From assembly GCA_949290355.1 (NCBI GenBank), contig CASERN010000004.1:1-55478 (forward strand): 55,478 nt of DNA. Reading direction: 5' to 3'. This document shows positions 17,084-26,396 of this stretch, piece by piece. Position numbers and translations under genes: made by a program. This stretch comes from an uncultured bacterium (GTDB lineage Bacteria; Cyanobacteriota; Vampirovibrionia; Gastranaerophilales; Gastranaerophilaceae). Position 1 is the stretch's first letter, and every line of letters starts with the position of its first letter. The notes under the pieces were generated by a model. It ran no database searches and was not told the origin of the DNA. It worked only from the letters and a program-made list of their open reading frames with translations.

Positions 17084-18514
17084 TCAAGCTGTAAGATTTA
17101 TCGGAAGAGTAAAAGTTACTGTAGTTCTCTCATTAGGAATACTTTTAAAAGTAATTGTTCCATTATGTGCATCTATTATTTGTTTAGAAATATACAGTCC
17201 CAAACCTGAATTTGCACTTTTTTCAGATTCACAGAAAGTTGCAAATTTTTCAAACACATCATTGGAATCTTTTAAATTAATACCAACTCCGGAATTTGAT
17301 ACAGAAAAAATTAAATTTTTTTTATTATCACTAATATCTATAACGATATTATTATTTCTATCACTGTGTTTTATAGCATTTGTTAATATATTATTGATTA
17401 CTCGTTTTATTTCATCATAGTCAAAATATAAATCTTCTATTAAAGTTTTATAGGAAACTTTCATATGCAGATTTTTTTCAAATGCCATATATTTGATTTC
17501 ATCACAGCATTCACCCACAAGCTTCTTTATAGAATTTAACTGTTTTTTTATAACTACAGAACCGTTGCTGTATTTATATTTTTTCAAAACATTTATAACT
17601 AAATTTTGAAGATATTTTGTTGAATGCAGCAAATCTTCTAAAATTTCTCTTTTCTCCTTATTATCAATACTATCTCCCATGTCCAAAAGCATTTTTAATG
17701 CTACTAATTCAGCTTGCACAGGTCCCTTCATATCATGAGTAATCATAGCTAAAAAAGAATCTTGTTTTTTAAACTGTTCTTCTATTTCACTGTGTGCTTT
17801 TAAAAGGCTGTATATTTGGGATTTGACGACCTTAATATTATAAGGTTTTTCAATAAAAGCATATGAACCTAAATTATAACTTTTAATCTTGTTTTCTGTG
17901 TCTGAAAAAGCCGAAACAAATATGATGGGAGTATTACAATTTAATTTTGTCTTTTTTATCATTGATGCCAAATCATAACCTGACAATTCGGGCATCATAA
18001 TATCTAATAAAAATAAATCAAATTTTTCTTTATCAATAACTTTTGCAGCCTCAAGAGGTTTTTGATAAATTGACAAATTTAAATTTAAAGCTTTTAAAGT
18101 CTCTGCTAAAAGTTCAGTATTCAAATGGTTATCATCAACAATCATAACTTTTTTGCCTTTTATTGCAAAAAATTTTGATTGTTCTTTATCATTTTCAGAA
18201 TAACTTTGATTTTTATCCGAATTATTATTTATTAAATCATCAAGAACTTCTTGTTTTATTGGAAATTCTATAACATTTTTAAATCCTAAATTATTAGCAT
18301 TTATTACATTTTGTCTTGAGATATTTTTACTTGCCAACCAAAATTCCACTTGAGGGTAATTTTTGCAAAAATTTTTTAGCTTTAAAATATCTTTAAAATC
18401 TGTTTTAATAATACAGAGCCTTTTATTTGAAAGACCTTTAATTTTTTGAAGCTCTTTTAAATTATTAACAAATACAATATCCTGATTAGTTGATATTGAC
18501 AAAAGATCTCTCAT
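17084..18514 (-). CDS. Soluble hybrid histidine kinase with an N-terminal receiver
   Basis: A 476-residue signalling protein with no membrane segment. Residues 1-110 look like a degenerate receiver. A full REC domain follows ([20 protein letters not shown], phospho-acceptor Asp in [17 protein letters not shown], Lys in FIEKPYN). Then HisKA with [13 protein letters not shown], and HATPase_c with N box [15 protein letters not shown]1 SNSGVGI and G2 [10 protein letters not shown] receiver ahead of the kinase suggests it is itself a target of another kinase or of protein contacts. The start is ATG 18514 (a TTG at 18520 is possible). TATTAT ends 7 nt upstream, with no Shine-Dalgarno. No cognate regulator is adjacent. 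Confidence 0.85.
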   Translation of the reverse strand: MRDLLSISTNQDIVFVNNLKELQKIKGLSNKRLCIIKTDFKDILKLKNFCKNYPQVEFWLASKNISRQNVINANNLGFKNVIEFPIKQEVLDDLINNNSDKNQSYSENDKEQSKFFAIKGKKVMIVDDNHLNTELLAETLKALNLNLSIYQKPLEAAKVIDKEKFDLFLLDIMMPELSGYDLASMIKKTKLNCNTPIIFVSAFSDTENKIKSYNLGSYAFIEKPYNIKVVKSQIYSLLKAHSEIEEQFKKQDSFLAMITHDMKGPVQAELVALKMLLDMGDSIDNKEKREILEDLLHSTKYLQNLVINVLKKYKYSNGSVVIKKQLNSIKKLVGECCDEIKYMAFEKNLHMKVSYKTLIEDLYFDYDEIKRVINNILTNAIKHSDRNNNIVIDISDNKKNLIFSVSNSGVGINLKDSNDVFEKFATFCESEKSANSGLGLYISKQIIDAHNGTITFKSIPNERTTVTFTLPINLTA

Positions 18515-18562
18515 ATCCAAAATAATAATTGTTAAACATTTTCAATCAATTACCCTATTTGG

Positions 18563-18604
18563 TATACTTTTGATAAAAAATTTTGTTAATGATAAAATAT
18601 AATT
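18563..18604 (+). promoter_or_regulatory. dnaG-rpoD promoter, leaderless geometry
   Basis: GTATACTTTTG (18562-18572) matches the 5' part of the elements at 14964 and 22241. -35 TTGATA (18570-18575), 17-bp spacer, extended -10 TG-A-TAAAAT (18590-18598), then 6 nt to ATG 18605. Confidence 0.65.
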
Positions 18605-20485
18605 ATGGCAAACACGATAGAAGAATTAGTATCTCAAATTAAAGATAGACTCGATATTGTAGAAGTTGTCTCTCAGCAGGTAATTTTAAAAAAAAACGGA
18701 AGCCATTATTGGGGGCTTTGTCCTTTTCATAAAGAAAAAACCCCATCATTTTCTGTTAATCCTAATTTAGGTATTTACAAATGTTTTGGCTGCGGAGAAG
18801 GTGGAGATGCACTTTCTTTTATCATGAAAACTCAAAATAAAGAATTCATTGATGTCTTAAGAGAATTAGCCGACAGATTCGGACTTGAAATGCCCAAAAA
18901 CTTTCACAAGTCAGAATCCAAAGGTCTTAAAGAAGAAATGATTAAAGCATGCACAAAAGCTGCAGAATTTTATAATCTTAGACTTCTAAAAGATAAAGAA
19001 CCGGAAACTACAAGAGTAATCGACTATTTAACAAATAGAGGAATTACTAAGGACATAATTGAAAAATTTACACTTGGTGTAGCTCCAAAAACATTTGCAA
19101 TGTTTTACAAAAAATTCAGAAATGAATTTTCTGAAGAAGTAATGGAAAAAGCAGGACTAATAGTCAAAACAAAAGAGGGAGAATATATTGATAGATTTAG
19201 GAACCGTATAATCATTCCTATTCAAAATGAATACGGTGAATATGTTGCTTTCGGAGCTCGTGCAATAGAAAAAGATCAACAACCTAAATATCTGAATTCA
19301 TCAGATTCATTAATTTACAACAAAAGTAAATTGCTATATGGATTATACACTGCAAAAGATGCAATAAAAGACCAAGACAGTGTAATTTTAATGGAAGGAT
19401 ATTTTGATGTTATATCAGCTCAAGCTCATGGGATAGAAAATGCTGTCGCATCTTGCGGAACATCATTAACCTCGGAACATATCAAATTATTATCAAGATA
19501 TACCCCCTCGAGAAGAATTTATCTTTCTTTTGATACTGATTCTGCCGGTCAAAAAGCAACAAAAAGAAATGCGGAATTAATTAAAGAAGCATTTACAGGA
19601 CTTGGAAATATAAAACAATTTGATGAAAGCTATATTTCAACATCCAATGACAAGTACGCCTGCGAAATTCGAGTAATAGCTCCTCCTGAGGGAAAAGATC
19701 CTGATGAATTTATCAGATCAGTAGGAGCTGAAAGTTACAAAGAATATATGAATCATGCTCCGCTTTTATTGGATTTTCAAATTAATAATATTATTAAAGA
19801 AAACCCTAAAACACCTATTGAAAAAACCAAAACTGTTAAAGAATTAATTCCTGTTTTAAAAGAAATTCAAAATGAAATAGTCCAATCAGAATATATCAGA
19901 ATGATAGCAAGTTCTTTAAATATTAATGAAACAGCTCTTATTAGAGAAATAAAAAAGACACATATTACTGGCAGCCAACAACAACAAGATGTTGAAAAAA
20001 TTGTTAAGAAAAATGTATCTATTTTAGAAAAAGCGCAAAAAAATTTATTGAGCGTTTTTCTTGTAACCGACAATCATTATTCATTTGGAGAAATAAACCA
20101 AATGATAGGTGATACCCCATTTACGGATAAAACGTTAATAAATGTAAAATCTACAATTGACAAATTAACATGTACCGTAAATAATGTGAAAGAATTAATT
20201 GAAAAGCTATATACAGCTTTTATTAATGAACCGGAAACACAAAAAATTATTACAGACTTAATCAGTATTTCCGAAACTTTCCAAAACCTTGATGACAAAG
20301 ATTTCGCAATAGCAATAAAAGAAAATATTAATAAAATAAATCAATGTCAAAAAGAAAAAGAAACTGAACAAATCAGAAATTTATATAAAAGCGCAAATGA
20401 TAATGAAACAGAAGCCCTAAAAATTCAAATGCAGCTTAGAGATAAGATAAATAATAGATTAAAATTGGAGAAAATGAATGAGTAA
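18605..20485 (+). CDS. dnaG: DNA primase
   Basis: Synthesises RNA primers at the replication fork. 626 residues. The N-terminal zinc-binding domain is [15 protein letters not shown]...[11 protein letters not shown] (about residues 40-70). The catalytic core has the TOPRIM motifs [17 protein letters not shown] and [13 protein letters not shown] near residues 260-315. The C-terminal region, predicted to bind helicase, is divergent. It overlaps rpoD by 8 bp, the classical dnaG-rpoD pairing of the macromolecular synthesis operon. The promoter predicts a leaderless mRNA. Confidence 0.96.
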   Translation: MANTIEELVSQIKDRLDIVEVVSQQVILKKNGSHYWGLCPFHKEKTPSFSVNPNLGIYKCFGCGEGGDALSFIMKTQNKEFIDVLRELADRFGLEMPKNFHKSESKGLKEEMIKACTKAAEFYNLRLLKDKEPETTRVIDYLTNRGITKDIIEKFTLGVAPKTFAMFYKKFRNEFSEEVMEKAGLIVKTKEGEYIDRFRNRIIIPIQNEYGEYVAFGARAIEKDQQPKYLNSSDSLIYNKSKLLYGLYTAKDAIKDQDSVILMEGYFDVISAQAHGIENAVASCGTSLTSEHIKLLSRYTPSRRIYLSFDTDSAGQKATKRNAELIKEAFTGLGNIKQFDESYISTSNDKYACEIRVIAPPEGKDPDEFIRSVGAESYKEYMNHAPLLLDFQINNIIKENPKTPIEKTKTVKELIPVLKEIQNEIVQSEYIRMIASSLNINETALIREIKKTHITGSQQQQDVEKIVKKNVSILEKAQKNLLSVFLVTDNHYSFGEINQMIGDTPFTDKTLINVKSTIDKLTCTVNNVKELIEKLYTAFINEPETQKIITDLISISETFQNLDDKDFAIAIKENINKINQCQKEKETEQIRNLYKSANDNETEALKIQMQLRDKINNRLKLEKMNE

Positions 20486-21578
20486 AAAAAGACAAAGTAA
20501 CTCCTCTATTGTAAGCATTATGGAAGATGAAAATATTGACTTACACGACATTGAAGATGATGCTGCATTGTCAGCAGAAGCAGATAATGGAAATTACATG
20601 AATATGGATATCAGTACTGATAACATTGAAGATATTGTTACTGAAAAAATGGAAAATAAAGTAAATTTAGATGATATCTACATGATGAATAGTCATGAAG
20701 AAAATTCTGAATCAGATTTAGATATTCCAAAAGGCATAGCTGTTGATGATCCTGTAAGACTTTATTTGAGAGAAATAGGCCGAATTAAATTATTATCCGC
20801 AAATGAAGAAATTGAACTTGCAAGAAAAATTTTAGAAGGCGGTACTCCTGGTGCTATTGCTAAAAGAAAACTTGTTCAAGCTAACCTTCGTTTGGTTGTA
20901 AGTATCGCTAAAAAATATGTAGGACGTGGCATGCTTTTCTTAGATTTAATTCAAGAAGGCAATTTAGGTCTTATCCGTGCAGCTGAAAAATTTGATCATG
21001 AAAGAGGTTTCAAATTCTCAACATATGCTACTTGGTGGATTAGACAAGCTATCACAAGAGCTATTGCGGATCAAGCTAGAACTATTCGTATCCCTGTACA
21101 TATGGTTGAAACTATAAATAAATTGAAAAAAGTTACAAGACGTCTAGCTCAAGAATTGTCAAGAAAACCGACAGAAGATGAATTGGCTATTGAAATGAAC
21201 GTATCAATACCAAAACTTCGTGAAATTATTAAAATTGCTCAAGAACCTTTATCTTTAGAAACACCAATTGGTAAAGAAGAAGATTCAAGATTAGGTGATT
21301 TTATTGAAGACAAAGAAGCAGATGCGCCAATCAAAACTGTAGCATCAGAACTATTGAGAGAAGATTTAGCAGAAGTATTATGCACTTTATCTCCAAGAGA
21401 ACGTGATGTTTTAAGATTACGTTTTGGTATGGACGACGGTCGCCAAAGAACATTAGAAGAAGTTGGACAACTGTTCGGTGTTACTCGTGAACGTATCAGA
21501 CAAATTGAAGCAAAAGCTCTAAGAAAATTGCGTCATCCAAACAGAAGCAAACGTCTTAGAGAATATGTTGAAGCGTAA
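20478..21578 (+). CDS. rpoD: Primary RNA polymerase sigma factor (sigma-70)
   Basis: A 366-residue group 1 sigma factor. A short acidic N-terminus replaces a long region 1.1. Region 1.2 is [20 protein letters not shown]. Regions 2.1-2.4 run [17 protein letters not shown] to [16 protein letters not shown] (about residues 130-200). Region 3 is [20 protein letters not shown]. Region 4 is [17 protein letters not shown] and [20 protein letters not shown]. Its ATG is inside the dnaG 3' end. Strong terminator at 21581-21608. Confidence 0.96.
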   Translation: MSKKRQSNSSIVSIMEDENIDLHDIEDDAALSAEADNGNYMNMDISTDNIEDIVTEKMENKVNLDDIYMMNSHEENSESDLDIPKGIAVDDPVRLYLREIGRIKLLSANEEIELARKILEGGTPGAIAKRKLVQANLRLVVSIAKKYVGRGMLFLDLIQEGNLGLIRAAEKFDHERGFKFSTYATWWIRQAITRAIADQARTIRIPVHMVETINKLKKVTRRLAQELSRKPTEDELAIEMNVSIPKLREIIKIAQEPLSLETPIGKEEDSRLGDFIEDKEADAPIKTVASELLREDLAEVLCTLSPRERDVLRLRFGMDDGRQRTLEEVGQLFGVTRERIRQIEAKALRKLRHPNRSKRLREYVEA

Positions 21579-21580
21579 AA

Positions 21581-21608
21581 AAAACTCCCTTAATAGGGAG
21601 TTTTTTTT
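21581..21608 (+). terminator. Intrinsic terminator of dnaG-rpoD
   Basis: AAAACTCCCT (21581-21590), TAAT loop, AGGGAGTTTT (21595-21604) and a T-run to 21608. The 10-bp stem starts 2 nt after the rpoD stop. Confidence 0.85.
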
Positions 21609-21621
21609 GTCCGTTTTTGTA

Positions 21622-22076
21622 TTATTTTTTCTGAATATATCTTGTATTAATTAAACTAACATTATCTTGTTTACTTGCTTTTATATCTCCAAAGCCGACT
21701 TTATTATTATTTAAAACAGCTCTTTTTAAAGTTCCTTTTGCGTTTTCTATAGATACTTCATCTTTTGCTTTATCATTTGAAACATTAATCCCGATGACAG
21801 ATCCACCGTGAACAGTAATCATATCTTTTTTAGTTGAACCTACCAATTCTAAACCGGAAATATTTTCGGCTACAACATAATTTTCTCCAGAAAATATAGA
21901 ATAAAGACTTGCATTATTTGTTTTTGCCGGTTGATAAGCTGCTTTAATACCATTTTTAAATTCAATTACGTATCTTTTTTACCTTCCGAATCAACTAATA
22001 CTCGTTTTGATTTAATCTCAGATGCATTAACATTAACGCCGCCAAATTTTCCATGATTTGAATCAATTTTAAACAT
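21622..22076 (-). pseudogene. Frameshifted orphan beta-rich protein
   Basis: A strong ribosome-binding site (AAGGAG, about 7 nt before ATG 22076-22074) starts MFKIDSNHGKFGGVNVNASE, which stops after GKKDT. One base in the A6 run (plus-strand T6, 21975-21980) separates it from a frame that continues without stops: GKKRYVIEFKNGIKAAYQ... to the stop at 21622. Joined, it would be about 151 residues, hydrophilic and beta-rich with no recognised domain. The open 74-codon part at 21622-21846 is its C-terminal half. It is a homopolymer sequencing error, a slippery A-run read by ribosomal or polymerase slippage, or a recent mutation. Confidence 0.65.
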
Positions 22077-22239
22077 AAAAATCTCCTTTTCCCCATTCGT
22101 GTTACTCTATATATTTATATAAAAATTTTTTTTATTTTAAAATTGTTATTAAAATCATTATTATTAATATTTGTTAACAAAAAAAAATAAACTTTTTATT
22201 GCTTATAAATATTTTAATATTATTTCCATCATTTAAAAA

Positions 22240-22285
22240 TGTATACTTTTGGCTAATTTGATTTTACATGTTGTATAATAAATTT
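22240..22285 (+). promoter_or_regulatory. Promoter region of the phosphoesterase gene
   Basis: TGTATACTTTTGGCTAAT (22240-22257) is an exact copy of 14963-14980. TATAAT (22274-22279) ends 6 nt before ATG 22286, with no Shine-Dalgarno. The 163 bp before it, back to 22077, are plain A/T-rich DNA with no ORF. Confidence 0.6.
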
Positions 22286-23062
22286 ATGAAAGTTATTATT
22301 TTATTCCTAATTTGCATATTTATTTGCGGATTTATCTGGTCAATCATTATTGAACCGAATATATTATGTGTTAAACACGTTAAAATTGAAGATGAACAAT
22401 TAAAAGGTCTTCGAATTGTTTTTGCTAGTGATTTTCATATCAAACCTTACGAAAAATACAGATTAAAAAAAATTGTCAAAACAATAAATAAACAAACCCC
22501 AGATATAGTATTGTTTGGAGGAGATTATGTAAGCGGACATAAAAAAGGCTCCTCAATGACTATTGATAAAATTGCAAAAGAATTTTCTTATATTAAATCT
22601 AAATACGGAACGTATGCTGTTATCGGGAATCATGACGGATGGCAAGGTAAACAAGAAATTATCGAACAACTTGAAAAAAATAATGTGAAAGTTCTTTTGA
22701 ATAATAGTATTTGTTTAAAAAATTTTTGTATTGCAGGATTAGACGACATGCAAACAGGTAATCCCAATATAAATCAAGCATTAAAAAATACTAAAGAACC
22801 AACGATATTGCTATCGCACACACCTGATATAATACCAGATGTGCCATATAGCGTAAACTTAACTCTAGCAGGGCATTTGCATGGGGGACAAATTCGTTTT
22901 CCAAATGCGCTAATAGTTCCATCAAAATTTGGTAAAAAATTTGCTAACGGATATTATGAATATAAAGGAAAAAAAATATATACAACATTTGGTCTTGGAA
23001 CAAGCATTTTACCAGTCAGGTTTAATTGCCCGCCAGAAATAGCTGTTATAGAATTTTATTAA
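22286..23062 (+). CDS. Membrane-anchored metallophosphoesterase, YkuE/LpxG-like
   Basis: A 258-residue calcineurin-type phosphoesterase with one N-terminal membrane anchor (VIILFLICIFICGFIWSIII). Metal-ligand motifs are all present: ASDFHIKPYE, FGGDYVSGH, VIGNHDGW, LLSHTPDI and LAGHLHGGQ. This family includes YkuE and the LpxG type of UDP-2,3-diacylglucosamine hydrolase; with an outer membrane likely, a lipid A role is possible but unproven. The ATG at 22268 is rejected because it lies ahead of the -10. The 3' end overlaps the convergent XRE gene by 4 bp. Confidence 0.85.
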   Translation: MKVIILFLICIFICGFIWSIIIEPNILCVKHVKIEDEQLKGLRIVFASDFHIKPYEKYRLKKIVKTINKQTPDIVLFGGDYVSGHKKGSSMTIDKIAKEFSYIKSKYGTYAVIGNHDGWQGKQEIIEQLEKNNVKVLLNNSICLKNFCIAGLDDMQTGNPNINQALKNTKEPTILLSHTPDIIPDVPYSVNLTLAGHLHGGQIRFPNALIVPSKFGKKFANGYYEYKGKKIYTTFGLGTSILPVRFNCPPEIAVIEFY

Positions 23063-23274
23063 TCAAAATCAAAAAGCTCTTTAGGATTTACCCCAAGTAC
23101 ATCTGCAATAATTTTTAGTTTAGAAAGAGTAATGTCAGTTTTTGCTGTCTCAACCATAGCAATAGTTGAACGAGAAATTCCGTTAACATCCAAGAAATCA
23201 TCCTGTTTAATGTTTTTCTCTTTTCTGATTTTTTTTAAATGTTGTGCAAATTTTTTTAAATATTCTTGATCCAT
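23059..23274 (-). CDS. Small XRE-type repressor
   Basis: A 71-residue protein consisting of a single lambda-repressor-like helix-turn-helix (LKKIRKEKNIKQDDFLDVNG, ISRSTIAMVETAKTDITLSK, ADVLGVNPKELFDFD). TATAAT on the minus strand (plus-strand 23289-23294) lies 14 nt before the ATG, within the first of two repeated 15-bp elements at 23285-23324. Autoregulation by binding there is the simplest model. Convergent with the phosphoesterase gene. Confidence 0.85.
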   Translation of the reverse strand: MDQEYLKKFAQHLKKIRKEKNIKQDDFLDVNGISRSTIAMVETAKTDITLSKLKIIADVLGVNPKELFDFD

Positions 23275-23284
23275 TTTTTTATTA

Positions 23285-23336
23285 TCAATTATACTGACAC
23301 TTCTGAAAATCAGCTATATTGACATTTTCACAGAAG
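23285..23336 (-). promoter_or_regulatory. Tandem operator-like repeats at the XRE promoter
   Basis: TCAATTATACTGACA (23285-23299) and TCAGCTATATTGACA (23310-23324) agree at 12 of 15 positions with start-to-start spacing of 25 bp. The second copy is flanked by CTTCTGAAAA and TTTTCACAGAAG, a near inverted repeat. The first copy covers the -10 of the repressor gene. Confidence 0.6.
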
Positions 23337-23423
23337 CAAAGCAACATTTTTTAATTTTATTTCCTTTTTTATTGTTTTTTTAAAGAATTTATGTTATAGA
23401 TTATTTAGGAAAGGGATCAAAAT

Positions 23424-23579
23424 ATGGATGAAAAATTGAAAAAAGAAGTAATCAGTTGTATTGAAATTACTCGCGACAATTTAAAAAACTCTATGGAACT
23501 TACTATGGAAAATTATGCAGAAGCTCTTTCTAAATTGGATATGCTTACATATTTAGTTTTAGCGGAAAACAAAAAATAG
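23424..23579 (+). CDS. Small helical protein (51 residues)
   Basis: A short gene with AAAGGGA 7 nt before ATG. The product (MDEKLKKEVISCIEITRDNL... LTYLVLAENKK) is predicted to be mostly helical, with one Cys and no signal peptide. It begins 150 bp from the divergent XRE repressor gene, across the operator region, and could be under its control. No recognised family. Clear ribosome-binding site and sensible composition support it. Confidence 0.6.
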   Translation: MDEKLKKEVISCIEITRDNLKNSMELTMENYAEALSKLDMLTYLVLAENKK

Positions 23580-23746
23580 TTTTCAAGTATAATGTAAATT
23601 TCCTTTTTTAATATAATTATGTTAATATATAAAAAAAACTTTTAACTCAAAATTTGTAAAAATGGAAACTTTTTTATACAAAAAACATCTTTATAAATAA
23701 GTTACACAAAAAAGGGTTAAGAGTATTTGGAGGAAATAGTTTAAGA

Positions 23747-24970
23747 ATGAGAAACATTATGAAAAAAAGTATTATATTTTTCGGAGCATTTTTATTCCTT
23801 TCCGGCTGGGTAATAAGGGATAATGTATTTGCATACACACCGGTTGATTTATATGACAATGTTTGGAGATTGATTAATAATAAATTTGTTGACCAATCAA
23901 ACAATAACCAAGACTGGGCAAAATGGCGTCATAAATATGACAATAAAATTCATACAAACGAGGATGCTTATGTTGCGATAAACACAATGGTAGCAAGTTT
24001 AAATGATCCGTATACAAAATTTTTAGATCCTAAAGAATTTGCAGATGAAACAAGTTCAATAAAAGGCTCATTAAAAGGAATCGGTATTCAAATAGCTGTT
24101 AAAGACGGAAAATTAATGGTTATTGCTCCGATTGAAGATACTCCTGCAGAAAAAGCAGGTTTGAAAGCTGATGATGAAATACTTGAAATTGATGGAGTTA
24201 GTACAAAAGGAATTACCGTTGACAAAGCAGCTGATAAAATCAGAGGTAAAGAAGGTACTCAAGTTACACTACTTATCAAACGTAAAGATACAGCACCAAA
24301 AAAATATACAATTACACGTGCAGAAATAGAAATCAAATCTATTTCACAAAAATTACCTACCGAAAATATTAAAATGCCTGACGATTTATGCTATATAAGA
24401 CTAAGCTCTTTTATCAGCAGAAATGCAGCTACAGAATTTGGAACAATTTTAAACAACAATAGTAATAAAAAAGGATTTATTATAGACCTTCGTTCAAACC
24501 CTGGCGGATTATTAACAAACGCAATTTATATTTCAGATATGTTCTTGGATGGTGGAACAATTGTTAGCACTGTGGACAGAGATGGATATAAAGAAACTCA
24601 AAGAGCATCTGCTGGCGTTTATACTAAAAAACCGGTTGTTGTACTAATTAATAAAGGTTCTGCCTCTGCGTCAGAAATTTTTTCAGGTGCTATGAAAGAT
24701 AACCATAGAGCAGTAATTATCGGAGAGCAATCTTTTGGAAAAGGTTTGGTACAAGAAATTAATAAACTTCCATATGAATCAGGGATTAATATTACAATTC
24801 AAAAATACTTAACTCCTAACGGAACAGATATTAATAAAAAAGGTATCACTCCTGATATTGAAGTTAAGTTAACAGAAGAAGATGTCAAAAACAAAAATGA
24901 CGTTCAATTAAAAAAAGCAATAGAAGTTTTGAGTAAAATGACAAGCGGACAAGAAATTGCAGCTCAATAA
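23747..24970 (+). CDS. ctpA: Carboxyl-terminal processing protease (CtpA/S41)
   Basis: A 407-residue exported serine protease. The signal or anchor sequence is MKKSIIFFGAFLFLSGWVI. A PDZ domain covers about residues 105-190 (GIGIQIAVKDGKLMVIAP, AGLKADDEILEIDG). The S41 core has FIIDLRSNPGGLLTNAI, the nucleophile Ser in NKGSASASEIFSGAMKD and the general-base Lys in GEQSFGKGLVQEI. S41 proteases trim periplasmic or thylakoid-type substrates at the C-terminus. GGAGG lies about 12 nt before the ATG at 23747; the ATG at 23759 (MKKSI) is an alternative. Followed by a terminator. Confidence 0.93.
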   Translation: MRNIMKKSIIFFGAFLFLSGWVIRDNVFAYTPVDLYDNVWRLINNKFVDQSNNNQDWAKWRHKYDNKIHTNEDAYVAINTMVASLNDPYTKFLDPKEFADETSSIKGSLKGIGIQIAVKDGKLMVIAPIEDTPAEKAGLKADDEILEIDGVSTKGITVDKAADKIRGKEGTQVTLLIKRKDTAPKKYTITRAEIEIKSISQKLPTENIKMPDDLCYIRLSSFISRNAATEFGTILNNNSNKKGFIIDLRSNPGGLLTNAIYISDMFLDGGTIVSTVDRDGYKETQRASAGVYTKKPVVVLINKGSASASEIFSGAMKDNHRAVIIGEQSFGKGLVQEINKLPYESGINITIQKYLTPNGTDINKKGITPDIEVKLTEEDVKNKNDVQLKKAIEVLSKMTSGQEIAAQ

Positions 24971-24997
24971 AAAATTTAATAATAATAACATATTTAT

Positions 24998-25027
24998 AAA
25001 GCCGAGAAAAATTCTCGGCTTTATTTT
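24998..25027. terminator. Intrinsic terminator after ctpA
   Basis: AAAGCCGAGAA (24998-25008), AAA loop, TTCTCGGCTTT (25012-25022), then ATTTTT. It is between convergent genes; the plus side has the better T-run. Confidence 0.8.
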
Positions 25028-25052
25028 TGTATATATTCTTTAATTATGATAT

Positions 25053-25772
25053 TTAGTTTATGACATTATTTCCGACTTTTACAATATTTTCCCCTTGTTC
25101 ATTTGTAGTAATTGCAATTTCTCTAGCCCCTCCTGCATATAAATTTCGAGTTTTTATAGAATTTGTAAAAGGGTCTTTATAAGTAACTGTCCCGAAATTT
25201 CCGGTTAATTTTGATCCGTTAGGAAACATATAGTTATATACGTTGATAAATTTTTCTTTTTGTTGACTGTCTATATATAAATTTTTTCTTACATCATAGT
25301 ATGGTATACCGTTTTTATAAGTTGCTACAGTTAAACTCTTAAATTTATCAGGTGCATATATGTAGTCATATGATTTACCTACAAGAGTATTATTTTTATC
25401 TACTTTATATGCATTAAATTCTTTTCGTACACCGGGATCAAAAACTGTACGATATTGAAGAAATTTTCGTTTATAGTCATTATCAACTTTTTTAATAATA
25501 GTAGATACACCTGTTTCATGATTTTCAGCAACAGTTTTATGTCCTGTCGACATGTAAGGATTGTATGATTGAAGATGATTTTCTTTGACAGGTTTTTGTG
25601 TAATTGTCTTATACAATTTACCATTTTTATAAGATGAAGTTACTTTCGTACCATCTTCTGCAACTTTTTGAAAAACTTTAATACCGCTTTTTGACGTTCC
25701 TATTAATTTTCCCTTACTCACAGAATGTCCAAATATTCCAAATAACCTTGCTCCCAATTTTGCAATTCCCAT
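25053..25772 (-). CDS. Orphan basic protein with repeated short beta motifs
   Basis: A 239-residue basic protein, MGIAKLGARLFGIFGHSVSK at the N-terminus. It contains repeated short strands with Lys-Asn-Gly turns (TSSYKNGKLYKT, VATYKNGIPYYD, TITNEQGENI-like turns), suggestive of an MORN- or YD-like beta meander. No signal peptide, membrane segment or catalytic motif. AAGGGA lies about 6 nt before ATG. Family not recognised; probably lineage-specific like other minus-strand orphans here. Confidence 0.65.
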   Translation of the reverse strand: MGIAKLGARLFGIFGHSVSKGKLIGTSKSGIKVFQKVAEDGTKVTSSYKNGKLYKTITQKPVKENHLQSYNPYMSTGHKTVAENHETGVSTIIKKVDNDYKRKFLQYRTVFDPGVRKEFNAYKVDKNNTLVGKSYDYIYAPDKFKSLTVATYKNGIPYYDVRKNLYIDSQQKEKFINVYNYMFPNGSKLTGNFGTVTYKDPFTNSIKTRNLYAGGAREIAITTNEQGENIVKVGNNVIN

Positions 25773-25874
25773 AAATTTCCCTTTTCAAATAATTTATTTT
25801 CCCCATAATTTTTATAAAACAATTTTTATTAATTTATTGACTCATTATTAAGATATGTAAATATGTGTTTATTG

Positions 25875-25886
25875 TAAAATATTAAT
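25875..25886 (+). promoter_or_regulatory. aroK -10, leaderless geometry
   Basis: TAAAAT (25875-25880) is followed by 6 nt and ATG 25887. No Shine-Dalgarno precedes the start. Confidence 0.5.
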
Positions 25887-26396
25887 ATGAAAGCAAATAT
25901 TATATTAATAGGCATGATGGGATGCGGAAAAAGTACCGTAGGAGCAGAGTTAAGCAAGGCTCTTGCGGAATATAAATATGTTGATATTGACGCAGAAATT
26001 GAAAAAAGTACACAAAAAAAGATTTCTGAAATATTTTTAAAACACGGAGAACCTTTTTTTAGAATGCTCGAAAGTGAAAAAATTCGTAAATTCTGCAAAG
26101 AAAAAAACTACATAATATCAGCAGGTGGCGGAGCTTTTGAAAATGAAGAAAATAGAAAATTAATGTTGAAATGTGCAAATGTTATATACCTCAAAGCTTC
26201 ACCAGAAGAGATTTATACAAGAATAAAAACAGAAACTCATAGACCTCTTTTAAAAAAGAATTTTTCTATAGAAAAAATTGCAAACATTATAGAAATGCGT
26301 AAAAAAAATTACGAAAAAGCAAATTTTATAATTGACACAGATGGAAAAACCCCATATGATATTGTTAAAGAAATTATTGGAGTCTTAAATGGTTGA
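25887..26396 (+). CDS. aroK: Shikimate kinase
   Basis: A 169-residue enzyme that phosphorylates shikimate (aromatic amino acid pathway). P-loop GMMGCGKSTVGAELSK (about residues 8-23), DIDAEIE with the substrate- and Mg-binding Asp, Arg in EPFFRMLE, GGGAF, and the lid Arg in THRPLLKK. Length is typical. It overlaps aroB by 8 bp and aroC lies in the same window at 41998. Probably leaderless. Confidence 0.94.
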   Translation: MKANIILIGMMGCGKSTVGAELSKALAEYKYVDIDAEIEKSTQKKISEIFLKHGEPFFRMLESEKIRKFCKEKNYIISAGGGAFENEENRKLMLKCANVIYLKASPEEIYTRIKTETHRPLLKKNFSIEKIANIIEMRKKNYEKANFIIDTDGKTPYDIVKEIIGVLNG

